A stretch of 64,000 bases of DNA from JANWXD01 sp035575135 (GCA_035575135.1 DATLYE010000024.1:50250-114249), one strand, 5' to 3'. Counted from the first letter of the stretch, positions 1 through 8,798 are shown. The notes: generated from the sequence alone by a model not told the origin. Translations and numbers: made by a program.

Positions 1-1
1 T

Positions 2-445
2 TCCGGCCGGAGAATTTCGCAGTTCGCTTTTGTGGTGAGAAATCTCGAAGCGGTTTCACGTTACTGGGAGAAGCTGGGATTCCCGCCGATGGATGTGACC
101 CATCCGCAAACGCGCGACCTGATCTACCGGGGCAAGCCGGGCGTCTTCCGGATGGAGCTCGGCTGGCAGCGACACGGCAAGGTTGTCTATGAGTGGGTCC
201 ATCCGCTGCAGGGGCCGAGCACGTATCACGAGTATTTTGACCGCCACGGCGAGGGTCTGCACCATATCGCCTTTCAGGTGGCGGACATGGACCGGGAGAT
301 CGCCGAGTGGACGTCGCGGGGCTTTCCCATGTCGCAGGGGGGCGCCTGGGGTGAGAAGGACAAACCCGGCTCCGGCCGGTTCGCTTACATGGACACGCAG
401 GCGATCGGCGGCATCGAGGTAGAGCTTCTCTGGAACTACAAGTAA
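2..445 (+). CDS. VOC family (glyoxalase/dioxygenase superfamily) protein, 5'-partial
   Basis: This reading frame is open from the left edge of the window, and its first visible residues (ISQFAFVVRNLEAVSRYW) already form the first beta strand and helix of a vicinal-oxygen-chelate domain. The true start therefore lies upstream; the GTG codons at 32 and 35 are internal. A second half-domain begins at GLHHIAFQVADMD, where the His is a typical metal ligand, and GGIEVELLW near the C terminus supplies the usual terminal Glu ligand. VOC proteins include epimerases, glyoxalases and dioxygenases; the substrate cannot be assigned from this fragment. A small unknown gene follows about 80 bases downstream. 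Confidence 0.8.
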   Translation, partial: SGRRISQFAFVVRNLEAVSRYWEKLGFPPMDVTHPQTRDLIYRGKPGVFRMELGWQRHGKVVYEWVHPLQGPSTYHEYFDRHGEGLHHIAFQVADMDREIAEWTSRGFPMSQGGAWGEKDKPGSGRFAYMDTQAIGGIEVELLWNYK

Positions 446-528
446 GCGGATCCCGATTTTTGTCTTGCAGCCCGCCCGGGCTTGCCCTACAATCGAGGCA
501 GAGCGCAAAGGAGCGAGAGGTGGCTACC

Positions 529-834
529 ATGCGCAACCCGGAGAAGCACAAGAAAAACCTGGTTCTCACGTGGGAGGAGGAGGATTCGTTTCCGACTCAT
601 TCGCGCAGCGCACACTTGCTGGGTCCCCGCGTCAAAGTGACCAAGCCTGTGGCCGTCAAGGGACGGAGCGGCAATCCGGCGCCGCCCAAGGCGGACGTTC
701 TGGCCATGAGGGAACCGGCGCCGCCTGCCAGGATCACGATCAAGCAGTCCCAGCCGGCTTCCTGGGACCATCTGAAAAAGCTCGAGCGCCTGCCGAATCT
801 CCGGGCGCCGTATCAATACAAGGCGCACCGTTAG
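529..834 (+). CDS. Small basic hypothetical protein
   Basis: A 101-residue protein starting MRNPEKHKKNLVL. An upstream in-frame GTG would lengthen it, but the ATG is chosen because purine-rich AAAGGAG and GAGAGG stretches lie just before it. The sequence is rich in Lys, Arg and Pro, has no signal peptide or membrane segment, and looks largely disordered after the first 25 residues. It ends in a basic tail (YQYKAHR). I do not recognise a family. It converges on the response regulator gene, with 17 bases between the two stop codons. Confidence 0.55.
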   Translation: MRNPEKHKKNLVLTWEEEDSFPTHSRSAHLLGPRVKVTKPVAVKGRSGNPAPPKADVLAMREPAPPARITIKQSQPASWDHLKKLERLPNLRAPYQYKAHR

Positions 835-851
835 GACGTCCCGGAGCCGCC

Positions 852-1505
852 TCAGCCGGCTATGATTTTCTTGCGGACGGCGTAAAGAACCAGCTCCGCC
901 GTGTTGTGGAGGTTGAGCTTCTGCATCAGGTTGGCGCGGTGGGTTTCCACCGTATACACGCTGAGATTGAGGAGTGCGGCCACTTCTTTGTTGGATTTGC
1001 CCTCGGCCAGAAGCTGCAGGATCTCTTTCTCCCGGTCCGTGAGCAGATCGTAAGAGTCTTTCAGGCCGCGCTGCTGTAACATCCGGACATAGTCTTCGAG
1101 CAGCGCCTGTGCGATGGCGGGGCTGAAGAAGGTCTTGCCTTGCGCGACGGCTTCGACGGCCCTCAGCAGATCGCTCTCGGCGGAATCCTTCAGCAAATAT
1201 CCCTTGGCGCCGGCGGTGAGAGCGCGCAAGATGTATTCTTCGTCCGAGTACATGCTCAGGATGACCACGCCCGTTTTCGGATTCCGCTTGACGATCTGGG
1301 CTGTCGCCTCGATGCCGTTGAGCTGCGGCATGGCGATATCCATGACGACCACATCGGGGGAAAGCTCCGCGGAAAGTTTTACGGCTTCACGGCCGTCGGC
1401 AGCCTCTCCGACGACCTCCAGTTCCGGCGAGCGCTCGAGCAGATACTGGAGGCCCCGGCGCACGATGCTGTGGTCGTCGGCCAGCAGGATGCGGATCTTG
1501 CTCAT
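852..1505 (-). CDS. NarL/FixJ-family response regulator
   Basis: A 217-residue two-component response regulator. The N-terminal receiver domain (about residues 1-125) has the acidic pair D10-D11, the phosphoacceptor D56 in VVVMDIAMP, and the conserved Lys in GYLLKDS. The C-terminal LuxR-type helix-turn-helix (about 150-215) begins LTDREKEILQLLAEGKSNKE and continues LSVYTVETHRANLMQKL, both family hallmarks. Its ATG overlaps the stop of the upstream histidine kinase (ATGA), so the two are translationally coupled and form a cognate pair. The target genes are unknown; phosphorylation should promote dimerisation and promoter binding. Confidence 0.93.
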   Translation of the reverse strand: MSKIRILLADDHSIVRRGLQYLLERSPELEVVGEAADGREAVKLSAELSPDVVVMDIAMPQLNGIEATAQIVKRNPKTGVVILSMYSDEEYILRALTAGAKGYLLKDSAESDLLRAVEAVAQGKTFFSPAIAQALLEDYVRMLQQRGLKDSYDLLTDREKEILQLLAEGKSNKEVAALLNLSVYTVETHRANLMQKLNLHNTAELVLYAVRKKIIAG

Positions 1506-2932
1506 GAGGCGGCTTCCTGAGGGGCGGGGATCTCGACCTGCAAAAGTGTGCCGCGCTGGGGCTGGGAACGGATGGTGACGGAGCCACCGAGTTCGCGGAC
1601 GCGCTCCTCGATGCCCAGCAGACCCAGCCCGCGACCCCCGGCGTCGCCGGCAAGTCCCACCCCGTCGTCCTGGATCATGAGCGACAGCTTTTCGGGCCCG
1701 CCATGCACCGCCACGCGAATACTTCGCGCCCGGGCGTGGCGCGCACAGTTGGTGAGCGCTTCCTGAACGACGCGGAACAGGCAGGTACGGTGGCTTTCGG
1801 GAAGCCCATCGAGAGATCCGTCAATTTCCACAGTGACCGGGATCCCGCTCCGGCGCGCGAAGTCGCGGCCCTGCCACTCCAGGGCCGGCCCGAGTCCTAA
1901 ATCGTCGAGCATCGCGGGGCGGAGGCCGGTGGCCAGATCGCGGACGGCCGCCAGGGTCTGCTCGGCCAGTGCCTTGGCCTCCCGCAGATGGCGCTCAAAG
2001 TCCGGTGGGGAGTCGCGGAGTGCGCCAAGGCTGGCAAGCTCCATGCGCAGAGCCGTCAGCATCTGCCCGACCTGGTCATGCAGCTCCCGGGAGAGGGACT
2101 TGCGTTCGGACTCCTGGGCTTGCACCAGTTGCTGCGACAGGCGCCGGAGTTCCTGTTCGGCCTGTGCGGTGCGCCTCTGCTGTTGGCGGGCCTGTCGCTC
2201 AAGGGTGTGAATGCGCAGGATGCTCAGGGCGGCCACCAGCAGGCCCAGGGACAGCGTGATCCCCAGCATGGCCCACAAGTAGCGGCGGAACTCTGCTTCG
2301 CTGTGGCGCAGCCGCTGGCGCTGCCGCGTCAGACTGGCCTGGGTCAGCTTCTGGATCTGTCCGGCCAGGGCCAGTACGGCGTCACGGCGGGGCAAGACCT
2401 GTCGCCGCAGAAAAATGGAGCCCAGGCTCATCTTCTGCTGGGGAGTCCAGGCGAAAACCGGTTCCAGTGAATCCCAATAGGAGTCCACTTCGAACAGCAA
2501 GCGGTTTAGGGCAGCCGGATCCTCCCTTCCCACCGTGGCGCCAAGGTCGCGCAGGCGCTGTTCGGTGCGCCGGCGGATGGCCAGCAATTCGCGGCGGTGC
2601 AGATCGGCGGTCAGGTGCGACGGGTCGAGCAGATAGTCGCGCACAAAGATTCCCGAAAGGTGGATATCGGCCTCCAGCTCGTGCAGCGACGCCGTGACAT
2701 TGCGGTCCAGTTCGTAGAGCGAGGCCACCTCGGCCTGGATCTGTTGGCCCCGGCGGTACGTTCCGATTCCCGTGAGCGCGATCAGGACCACCAGAGTCCC
2801 GAAGCCGAAGATCAGAACCGGCACGCCGCGGGATCGCATCGCACCCTTCGAACTGTATTGTCTCAAAGCGTAATCTCGGACCGGGACCGCACGGTGCCGG
2901 GCTGATTTGGCTGAGAAAAATCCGGCGCTCAT
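1502..2932 (-). CDS. Membrane sensor histidine kinase, HisKA_3 (NarX/DegS type)
   Basis: A sensor kinase of about 476 residues, read from an ATG preceded by GGAGAGG seven bases upstream. A longer in-frame reading would run into the divergent gene and is rejected; a shorter start at 2839 is possible. Two membrane segments (about 38-57 and 218-239) enclose a helical periplasmic sensor region resembling CHASE3 or four-helix-bundle domains. A coiled coil (about 245-275) leads to the HisKA_3 motif SRELHDQVGQ with phospho-acceptor H285. The ATPase domain shows QEALTNCARHA (N box), DDGVGL and GRGLGLLGIEERV. It overlaps the response regulator gene by 4 bases and is divergent from the anti-sigma-like gene. 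The ligand is unknown. Confidence 0.9.
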   Translation of the reverse strand: MSAGFFSAKSARHRAVPVRDYALRQYSSKGAMRSRGVPVLIFGFGTLVVLIALTGIGTYRRGQQIQAEVASLYELDRNVTASLHELEADIHLSGIFVRDYLLDPSHLTADLHRRELLAIRRRTEQRLRDLGATVGREDPAALNRLLFEVDSYWDSLEPVFAWTPQQKMSLGSIFLRRQVLPRRDAVLALAGQIQKLTQASLTRQRQRLRHSEAEFRRYLWAMLGITLSLGLLVAALSILRIHTLERQARQQQRRTAQAEQELRRLSQQLVQAQESERKSLSRELHDQVGQMLTALRMELASLGALRDSPPDFERHLREAKALAEQTLAAVRDLATGLRPAMLDDLGLGPALEWQGRDFARRSGIPVTVEIDGSLDGLPESHRTCLFRVVQEALTNCARHARARSIRVAVHGGPEKLSLMIQDDGVGLAGDAGGRGLGLLGIEERVRELGGSVTIRSQPQRGTLLQVEIPAPQEAAS

Positions 2933-3003
2933 GCCACTACCTCTCCGAGGGTGATAGAAAGGCGGGAGGTCTGCTTGGACCCCCGGCCGGAAAGGATGCG
3001 GTT

Positions 3004-3642
3004 GTGCAGTTCCCAGAGGAGAATCACATCGAGGACGACGAGCTGGAGCTGTATGCGCTTGGCAGGCTCTGCGAATCCCGTGTGGTGGCTGTGGAGGAGC
3101 ACGTGCTGATCTGCGAAAGCTGCCAGGACCGGTTGGCGGAGACGGAAGCCTATGTCGAGGCCGTACGCGCCGCGGCGGCGAAGTTGGCCGAGCAGCCCGC
3201 ACCGTGGTGGCGGCGTTGGTGGGAGCGCCTCGGAGCGCTGCGGTGGACTCCGAAACCGGTTTGGGCCACAGCGAGTGCGCTGGCGCTGCTGGCGATGGTG
3301 TGGGGGGGCACCTCCTGGTTCAGTCGGACCCGATCGGATCTGCCGCCGGTGGCTGTGGCCTTAGTGTCCGTCCGGGGCGAAGATCCGGCGATCGGCCGCG
3401 CCCCCGCCGGAAGACCGTTGCGCCTGGAAGCGGATCTGACCGGTCTGGAGGTGGCGGGGAATTTGACGCTGGAGCTGGTGGATAGCAAAGGCACGCCGCT
3501 CGAGCGGTGGGCGGTGACCGCCGAAGGCAACCGCGTCAAGGCCGTGTCGCGGCCGCTCCCGCCGGGTCGCTACTGGGTGCGCCTCTACGCCGCGGGCACG
3601 ACCGAAGAACTGCTGCGGGAATACGGCTTCGAAGTGCGCTGA
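3004..3642 (+). CDS. Zinc-finger anti-sigma-factor-like membrane protein
   Basis: A 212-residue protein read from GTG, with AAAGGA about eight bases upstream. The N-terminal 70 residues carry an H-x3-C-x2-C arrangement (EEHVLICESCQDRL) like the ZAS zinc fingers of anti-sigma factors. A single membrane segment follows at about residues 90-108 (VWATASALALLAMVWGG), then a probably extracytoplasmic beta-rich domain of about 100 residues. This is the layout of a membrane anti-sigma factor. However, no ECF sigma factor gene lies next to it. The neighbour, in divergent orientation, is the NarL-type sensor kinase, with a 71-base shared intergenic region. Function as a sigma antagonist is inferred from layout only. 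Confidence 0.65.
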   Translation: MQFPEENHIEDDELELYALGRLCESRVVAVEEHVLICESCQDRLAETEAYVEAVRAAAAKLAEQPAPWWRRWWERLGALRWTPKPVWATASALALLAMVWGGTSWFSRTRSDLPPVAVALVSVRGEDPAIGRAPAGRPLRLEADLTGLEVAGNLTLELVDSKGTPLERWAVTAEGNRVKAVSRPLPPGRYWVRLYAAGTTEELLREYGFEVR

Positions 3643-3654
3643 ACTCCGGCTGAC

Positions 3655-3671
3655 CGGCGCTCGCGGCGCCG
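3655..3671. terminator. GC-rich hairpin between convergent genes
   Basis: A 6-bp perfect stem (CGGCGC/GCGCCG) with a 5-base loop lies 13 bases after the anti-sigma-like stop codon and before the convergent sialidase gene. No T-tract follows on either side, so it is at best a weak or bidirectional terminator. Confidence 0.3.
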
Positions 3672-3728
3672 TCCGGCTGTGAACGTGCGATTCGGTTGGC
3701 AGGACTCTTCAATTGCCTCGGCGGACTG

Positions 3729-4928
3729 CTACGGTCCTCCCTGTTTCACCCAGGCCACATTGAACCGGGCGTGTTTGATCGCCTTGCGCGGAGCGCCTTC
3801 GGGCAGGTGGTTCAGAAAATAACTATAAGTCACGTGCAGCAAACCATCCCGTGTCTGAATGATCGAGGGATAGTGGAAAGACCCCGCGCTTTTTTCCCGG
3901 GTGTCCCGCTCCAAGTGGCGGCGCCACTTCCAGTTGCGGCCTTCGTCGTCGGATAGGGCTACGGCCAGCGAATGGCGGCCGCGCTCGGTGTCGTTGTACA
4001 CCATGGCCCAAAGGCCTTCCCGCAGGCGAATCACTTCGAGTGCCGAGCCCGGGTTCGGGATCTCCGTATCCGTGACCGGCGACCACGTCACGCCGTCATC
4101 GCGTGAGGTACTCAGCAGCACGCGCTTGGGCGGCGGGCCGTTGTCGCGCATATACGCCACCAAGGTCCCGTCGGAGCGGCGCACCAGCGCCGGCTGGACT
4201 CCTCCGTGGCTGACCAGGGGCTCGCTCGACGACCAGCTCAGGCCGCCGTCATCGGTGAAGGCGATGATGGAAAAGTCGTAGCCGTCCGAGTACAGGGGGA
4301 CGAGTATGCGGCCGGACGGCAGCTCGAGGGGATGTGCACGCGTCATCCAACCAAGGCGAGAAAAGTACTTGTCCCCCGCCCGGTCCAGGATGGTTTTCAG
4401 ATAGTCGGCCAGCCGTCCTGCCGGAGCTGCTCTCCATTCCGGCTCCACCACTTCGCGCACCTTGGCGGCAAAGTTTCGGGGGATGAACAGGAGGTTGTCG
4501 CTCCACTGCCACTGCGGGGCGCCGCGGCCGGAGTATTCGCCCGCAATCCGATACTTCATCAAAGCGGTATGCCACTCGTTGGCCAGAATCACCGGCCAAA
4601 GCAGCCACAGCCGCCCGCGGGAATCTACAAACAACGTGGGATTGCAATCGGGAAAGCCGGGAGTGTCGGCCAGAGTAAAGGGAGCCTCCCAGCGGTCGGA
4701 GCCACGGGGCCGCCGCGACGCCAGGATGCGCACGTCGTCGGCGGTCCGCTCGCCCGAGCCGTGATACCAGCAAGCCAGGAGGTCGCCGTTGGGCAGTTCG
4801 ACGATCGAGGAGGCGTGATTGTGCCAGTGCTCGAGCGGGAAGATCAGTTCCGCCTCGTAAAAAGGCGGTTGCGGCGCCTGAGCGGCGAAGCTCAGCGAGG
4901 CCGCCAGCAACGCAACTTGCAGCCGCAT
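3729..4928 (-). CDS. Exported sialidase-family (BNR repeat) glycoside hydrolase
   Basis: A 399-residue protein with a signal peptide (MRLQVALLAASLSFAAQA) and a six-bladed propeller pattern. Asp-box repeats are visible as FTDDGGLSWS, STSRDDGVTWSP and ALSDDEGRNWKW. The early ACWYHGSGER and late SFHYPSIIQTRDGLLHVTYSY segments match the exo-alpha-sialidase family, which cleaves terminal sialic acids or related acidic sugars. Many environmental members have unknown substrates, so true sialidase activity is not proven. It is divergent from the sulfatase gene with 30 bases between starts, suggesting a joint role in degrading sulfated or acidic glycans. Confidence 0.85.
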   Translation of the reverse strand: MRLQVALLAASLSFAAQAPQPPFYEAELIFPLEHWHNHASSIVELPNGDLLACWYHGSGERTADDVRILASRRPRGSDRWEAPFTLADTPGFPDCNPTLFVDSRGRLWLLWPVILANEWHTALMKYRIAGEYSGRGAPQWQWSDNLLFIPRNFAAKVREVVEPEWRAAPAGRLADYLKTILDRAGDKYFSRLGWMTRAHPLELPSGRILVPLYSDGYDFSIIAFTDDGGLSWSSSEPLVSHGGVQPALVRRSDGTLVAYMRDNGPPPKRVLLSTSRDDGVTWSPVTDTEIPNPGSALEVIRLREGLWAMVYNDTERGRHSLAVALSDDEGRNWKWRRHLERDTREKSAGSFHYPSIIQTRDGLLHVTYSYFLNHLPEGAPRKAIKHARFNVAWVKQGGP

Positions 4929-4958
4929 GCCCGCCAGTGTACTACCATGTGACGCAGA

Positions 4959-6305
4959 ATGACCCGGCTCAGCAGAAGAGCGTTTCTCGGGGCGGCGGCT
5001 GCCGCCGCCGCGCCTGCTCAGCGCCGGCCCCGCCCGCCCAATATCGTCTTCATCCTGGCGGACGATCTGGGTTACGGCGACTTAGGATGTTACGGCCAGA
5101 GGCGGATCCAGACCCCACACCTGGATCGGATGGCCTCCGAGGGCATACGGTTTACTCAGGCGTACGCCGGCAGCACGGTCTGCGCCCCCTCGCGCTGCGC
5201 CCTCATGACCGGCTTGCACATGGGCCATGCCTGGGTCCGGGGCAACCGTTACCCCGACCTGCCCCTGCGGCCCGAGGATTACACGGTCACGGAGGTGTTG
5301 AGATACGCCGGCTACGCGACGGGACTGTTCGGGAAATGGTCCCTCGGAGGGCTGGGCACCACTGGGTATCCGACCGTCAAAGGCTTTGACGAATGGTTCG
5401 GTTACTTCAGCCAGACGCACGCCCATAACTACTATCCGGAGCACCTGCTGGAGGGCAACCGCGAGTATCTGCTGCGCGGCAACTTCGGCGCCAGGCGCAC
5501 CGAATATGCTCACGACCTGTTCACGCGGCGCTCCGTAGATTTCATCAAGCGCCACAAGGACCGGCCGTTTTTCCTCCACGTGTGCTACACCATTCCGCAT
5601 GCGAACAACGAGTGGGGGCGGGACACGGGCAACGGAATGGAGGTGCCCGATGACGCGCCGTACTCGAGTATGAACTGGCCGCAACCGGAGCGGAATTTCG
5701 CCGCCATGATCACGCGGATGGACCGAGACGTGGGTGCGATTCTGGCGCAACTCCGTGACAGCGGCGTGGACGAAGATACGATCGTCTTTTTCTCGAGCGA
5801 TAACGGCCCGCACAAGGAGGGCGGGCATGATCCGGAATTTTTCGACAGTAACGGTCCGCTGCGCGGCATCAAGCGGGATTTGTATGAAGGCGGCATTCGG
5901 GTTCCCATGATCGTACGGTGGCCGGGGAAGATCCAACCGGGCCGTGTGAGCGAGTACGTGTGGGCTTTTTGGGACTTCCTGCCGACAGCGGCCGAACTCG
6001 CCGGGGTCCCTGCGCCGCGAGGAATTGACGGGATTTCCGTCGTCGCCGAACTGCTAGGCCGCCCGCAGAAGGAGCACGAGTATCTGTACTGGGAGTTTCA
6101 CGAACGGGGCTTCAGTCAGGCGGTGAGAAAGGGTCCGTGGAAGGCGGTGCGCGTGGGCAAATCCGGCAAGACGGAACTCTACCACCTCGGCGAGGATCCG
6201 CAAGAGAGCCGTGACATGGCAGCCCGGCACCCGAAGCTGGTGGCGGAAATAGAGGAGCTGTTCATGACGGCGCGCACCGAGTCCGTCCATTGGCCGGTGC
6301 GATGA
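4959..6305 (+). CDS. Tat-exported type I sulfatase (arylsulfatase family)
   Basis: A 448-residue alkaline-phosphatase-superfamily sulfatase. The N terminus (LSRRAFLGAAAAAAAPA) is a twin-arginine signal. FILADDLGYGDLGCYG gives the first metal-binding aspartates (about D35-D36), and STVCAPSRCALMTG contains the C-x-P-S-R signature. There C75 must be oxidised to formylglycine by a maturase, which is not encoded nearby. FSSDNGPHKEGG provides the second metal site, and GGIRVPMIVRWPGK is the usual C-terminal motif. The enzyme hydrolyses sulfate esters outside the cytoplasm; substrate unknown. Adjacent to a divergent sialidase-family enzyme and convergent, with a 7-base gap, with a glycosyltransferase. 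Confidence 0.92.
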   Translation: MTRLSRRAFLGAAAAAAAPAQRRPRPPNIVFILADDLGYGDLGCYGQRRIQTPHLDRMASEGIRFTQAYAGSTVCAPSRCALMTGLHMGHAWVRGNRYPDLPLRPEDYTVTEVLRYAGYATGLFGKWSLGGLGTTGYPTVKGFDEWFGYFSQTHAHNYYPEHLLEGNREYLLRGNFGARRTEYAHDLFTRRSVDFIKRHKDRPFFLHVCYTIPHANNEWGRDTGNGMEVPDDAPYSSMNWPQPERNFAAMITRMDRDVGAILAQLRDSGVDEDTIVFFSSDNGPHKEGGHDPEFFDSNGPLRGIKRDLYEGGIRVPMIVRWPGKIQPGRVSEYVWAFWDFLPTAAELAGVPAPRGIDGISVVAELLGRPQKEHEYLYWEFHERGFSQAVRKGPWKAVRVGKSGKTELYHLGEDPQESRDMAARHPKLVAEIEELFMTARTESVHWPVR

Positions 6306-6312
6306 GCCGGGC

Positions 6313-7455
6313 TCAGGGAGCCGGGCATCGCGACAGCCGGTAGGTTCGCCCGCGCCATTCCATCGTGTCGGAGAAGGCCGAGGCAGCCAGCGAGATCAGC
6401 CAGGCCCATGTGGCAAGGGGAGTCCACCAGGCGTGCACCCACTCGTGTCGCTTGAACCATGCGCTCCAGTCTGGTAGCGCCTGGCGTGCCAGGGCGGCGC
6501 GGTGTGCTCCCTTGGCCATGCCGATCCCCCAGAGCACGACCAAGCCGTACTCTCCCAGCAGCCCCCCGGAGAACGCTTTGATGATGCAGGCGACATCCGC
6601 CGCGGCATAGAGGGCGTGAGAGACGAGCGCCAGCCACCACAGGCGCGGGCGGTAGAATCGTGTGATCAGCAGCTGCCGCCGCGTCCAGCTCCAGAACTCG
6701 CGGGCCGTCGTATGGCCGGGCGAGACGACGAGCGCACCCGGACTGAACTGGATGCGGAGCCCTGCTTTGCGCACGGCTTCGCTCAGCCGGTAGTCATCGC
6801 TTACGGCTCCGTGCCAGAAATCCCGCACCCGGCCACGGTCGAAGACGTCGCGGCGGATGGCCATGGCGCCTCCCCAGGCAAAGTCGGTTTGTTCCGGGCC
6901 GAAGCGTCCTGCGATGACGGCGTTCCATACACTGCGCAACAGCGACCAGAAATCTGCGGGTTCGGGCAAGTACCAGCGGTAGCCCGTGCTGGCTCCGACG
7001 CCAGGGTCCGCCAAGGGCCGTACGAGCGCCCGTAGCCAGCCGCGGCTGGCGCGACCGTCGGAGTCGGCAAACGCCAGCACCTGGCTTTGCGGCCGGGATG
7101 CGTCAATGCCTGCCAGCAGATTCTGGATCTTCTCACCGGTGTTGCCGCCGCGCTCGCCCGCGAGCACCACGCAGGCGCCGGGCGGGACGACGCCTTCGGG
7201 AATGTCTTCCGCGCTGCGTGCCGCGACGATGAGTTCGTAGTCGGGGTAGTCTTGGCCGGCAAGTGAAGCGAGGTTTTCGCGCAGGCCCTCCTCAGGGCCT
7301 TTGACCGGCACAATCAGCGTCACCGGGGGCAGCCACGTGTCCGCGTCTGCGGAGGCGAGAGCCTCGCGGTAGAAACGCGCCCGGCGGCGCTCCCCGCGCA
7401 GCCCGGCTAGCGCCAGCAGCAGGGCGGGCAGGAAAATGGCCCAGAACCAGGACAC
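6313..7455 (-). CDS. Membrane GT2-type glycosyltransferase (ceramide-glucosyltransferase-like)
   Basis: A protein of about 380 residues read from a GTG start (VSWFWAIFLPALLLALAG). Longer readings would enter the divergent peptidase gene. One N-terminal membrane helix is followed by a GT-A catalytic domain with VTLIVPVKGPEEG, the DxD-type motif FADSDGR, the acceptor region FAWGGAMAIRR, and SDDYRLSEAVRKAG. The block WTRRQLLITRF then takes the place of the (Q/R)xxRW motif. Two or three C-terminal membrane segments follow. This matches GT21/HpnI-like transferases that glycosylate lipids; the lipid acceptor cannot be read from sequence. No Shine-Dalgarno is seen, and a TACACT element lies just upstream on this strand, so the message may be nearly leaderless. 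Confidence 0.8.
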   Translation of the reverse strand: MSWFWAIFLPALLLALAGLRGERRRARFYREALASADADTWLPPVTLIVPVKGPEEGLRENLASLAGQDYPDYELIVAARSAEDIPEGVVPPGACVVLAGERGGNTGEKIQNLLAGIDASRPQSQVLAFADSDGRASRGWLRALVRPLADPGVGASTGYRWYLPEPADFWSLLRSVWNAVIAGRFGPEQTDFAWGGAMAIRRDVFDRGRVRDFWHGAVSDDYRLSEAVRKAGLRIQFSPGALVVSPGHTTAREFWSWTRRQLLITRFYRPRLWWLALVSHALYAAADVACIIKAFSGGLLGEYGLVVLWGIGMAKGAHRAALARQALPDWSAWFKRHEWVHAWWTPLATWAWLISLAASAFSDTMEWRGRTYRLSRCPAP

Positions 7456-7485
7456 GGCAAAAGTGTAGCAGACGCTGCGAGCCGA

Positions 7486-7491
7486 TATACT
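7486..7491 (+). promoter_or_regulatory. Possible -10 element of the M24 peptidase gene
   Basis: TATACT lies 8 bases upstream of the ATG, which would place the transcript start almost at the start codon, implying a leaderless or near-leaderless message. No convincing -35 box is seen. Evidence is the single hexamer. Confidence 0.3.
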
Positions 7492-7499
7492 TGGAAACA

Positions 7500-8798
7500 A
7501 TGCGGCTGGAGGCGGTTCTTTGTCTGGTCTTGACGGGGGGAGCCTGGTCGAGCCCTCTCCCTCATGAGGAATATCGCGCGCGGCGCGCGGCACTGCTCAA
7601 GGCCCTTCCCGACGGAGTGACCGTCCTGTTCGGCCGGGGCGAACGCGAGGCGGAAGACCTCCGCAGCGGCTTCGTTCAGGAGCCCAATTTTTTGTACCTG
7701 ACGGGCTGGCAGGAGCCGGGAGCGATTCTGCTCTTGGCTCCCAGGGCAGGAGACGCACCCGCCCGGGAGGTGCTTTTTTTGCCCGACCGCAATCCGGAAC
7801 GCGAGCGCTATACCGGGCGGAGAGCGGCGGCGGAGGACCAGGATGCGCACACGGTGACCGGCTTTGAGGAGGTTCTGCCCGTACGCAGTTTCGAAAGCCT
7901 CCTGTTCCGCACGCTGGAGTCGTACCGCAAGGTGTACGTCCTTGACGGTACGGCGGGTGCCGACAGGCTTCGCGCCATGCTTCCACTCCGGGAATTCGGA
8001 GACGCCACCGAGGCCATCGGCCGGTTGCGGTTGAAAAAATCCCCGCGCGAAGTCGAGCTCATCCGGCGCAGTGTCCAGGTAAGCGTGGAGGCACACCGGG
8101 AGGCGTGGCGGCGGCTCAAACCGGGTCTGTTCGAATACCAGGCGGTGGCCGCTCTGGTGGGAGGCTTTCTCGAGCGAGGTTGTGAACGGCCGGCCTACAC
8201 TCCCATCGTCGGCTCGGGACCGAACGCACTGGTGCTGCACTACTCCGGTCTTTTCCGCCGCATGGAGTCCGGTGACTTGCTCCTGATTGACGCCGCCGCC
8301 GAATGCGCGGGCTACGCCGCGGATATCACCCGGACGGTTACCGTCAGCGGAAAGTTCACGCCTCGCCAGCGCGAGCTGTACGAACTGGTTCTGGGAGCCC
8401 AGAAGGCGGTGATCGCCGCCGTCAAGCCGGGCGTGAACCTGAGGAGAGGCGAGCCGGACAGTCTTACGGACCTGGCGCGGGACTACTTTGACCGCCACGG
8501 CAAAGACCGTCACGGCAACCCGCTGGGCAAGTACTTTACGCATGGCATCGGCCACCACGTGGGGCTTCAGGTCCACGACGCCGGCAGGCTGCTCATGGCC
8601 GGACCGCTCGAGGCGGGCATGGTGATCACCATCGAGCCGGGCCTGTATATTCCGGAGGAGGGGATCGGCATCCGCATCGAGGATGTCGTGCTGGTGACCG
8701 ACACCGGCGCCGAAGTGTTGAGCGCGTCGCTGCCGCGCGAAGCGGACGAGATCGAACGCGTGCTTGCGACCCGGGCTTCCCATGCGGCTTCCCCATAG
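7500..8798 (+). CDS. M24-family aminopeptidase P-like metallopeptidase
   Basis: A 432-residue protein with a probable signal peptide (MRLEAVLCLVLTGGAWS). A creatinase/aminopeptidase P N-terminal domain (EEYRARRAALLKALPDG to about residue 180) precedes a pita-bread catalytic domain. The five dinuclear-metal ligands are visible in LLIDAAAECAGYAADITRTV (two Asp), HGIGHHVGL (His), TIEPGLY (Glu) and IRIEDVVL (Glu). Family members remove the N-terminal residue ahead of proline. The export signal suggests a periplasmic enzyme acting on imported peptides. A TTG three codons upstream is an alternative start. Its 3' end overlaps the CHASE2 kinase gene by 17 bases. Confidence 0.88.
   Translation: MRLEAVLCLVLTGGAWSSPLPHEEYRARRAALLKALPDGVTVLFGRGEREAEDLRSGFVQEPNFLYLTGWQEPGAILLLAPRAGDAPAREVLFLPDRNPERERYTGRRAAAEDQDAHTVTGFEEVLPVRSFESLLFRTLESYRKVYVLDGTAGADRLRAMLPLREFGDATEAIGRLRLKKSPREVELIRRSVQVSVEAHREAWRRLKPGLFEYQAVAALVGGFLERGCERPAYTPIVGSGPNALVLHYSGLFRRMESGDLLLIDAAAECAGYAADITRTVTVSGKFTPRQRELYELVLGAQKAVIAAVKPGVNLRRGEPDSLTDLARDYFDRHGKDRHGNPLGKYFTHGIGHHVGLQVHDAGRLLMAGPLEAGMVITIEPGLYIPEEGIGIRIEDVVLVTDTGAEVLSASLPREADEIERVLATRASHAASP

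Noticed and set aside
2933..3202. Ninety-codon N-terminal extension of the NarX-type kinase
   Set aside because: It would overlap the divergent anti-sigma-like gene, is Pro/Arg-rich without a domain, and a good ribosome site precedes the internal ATG at 2932.
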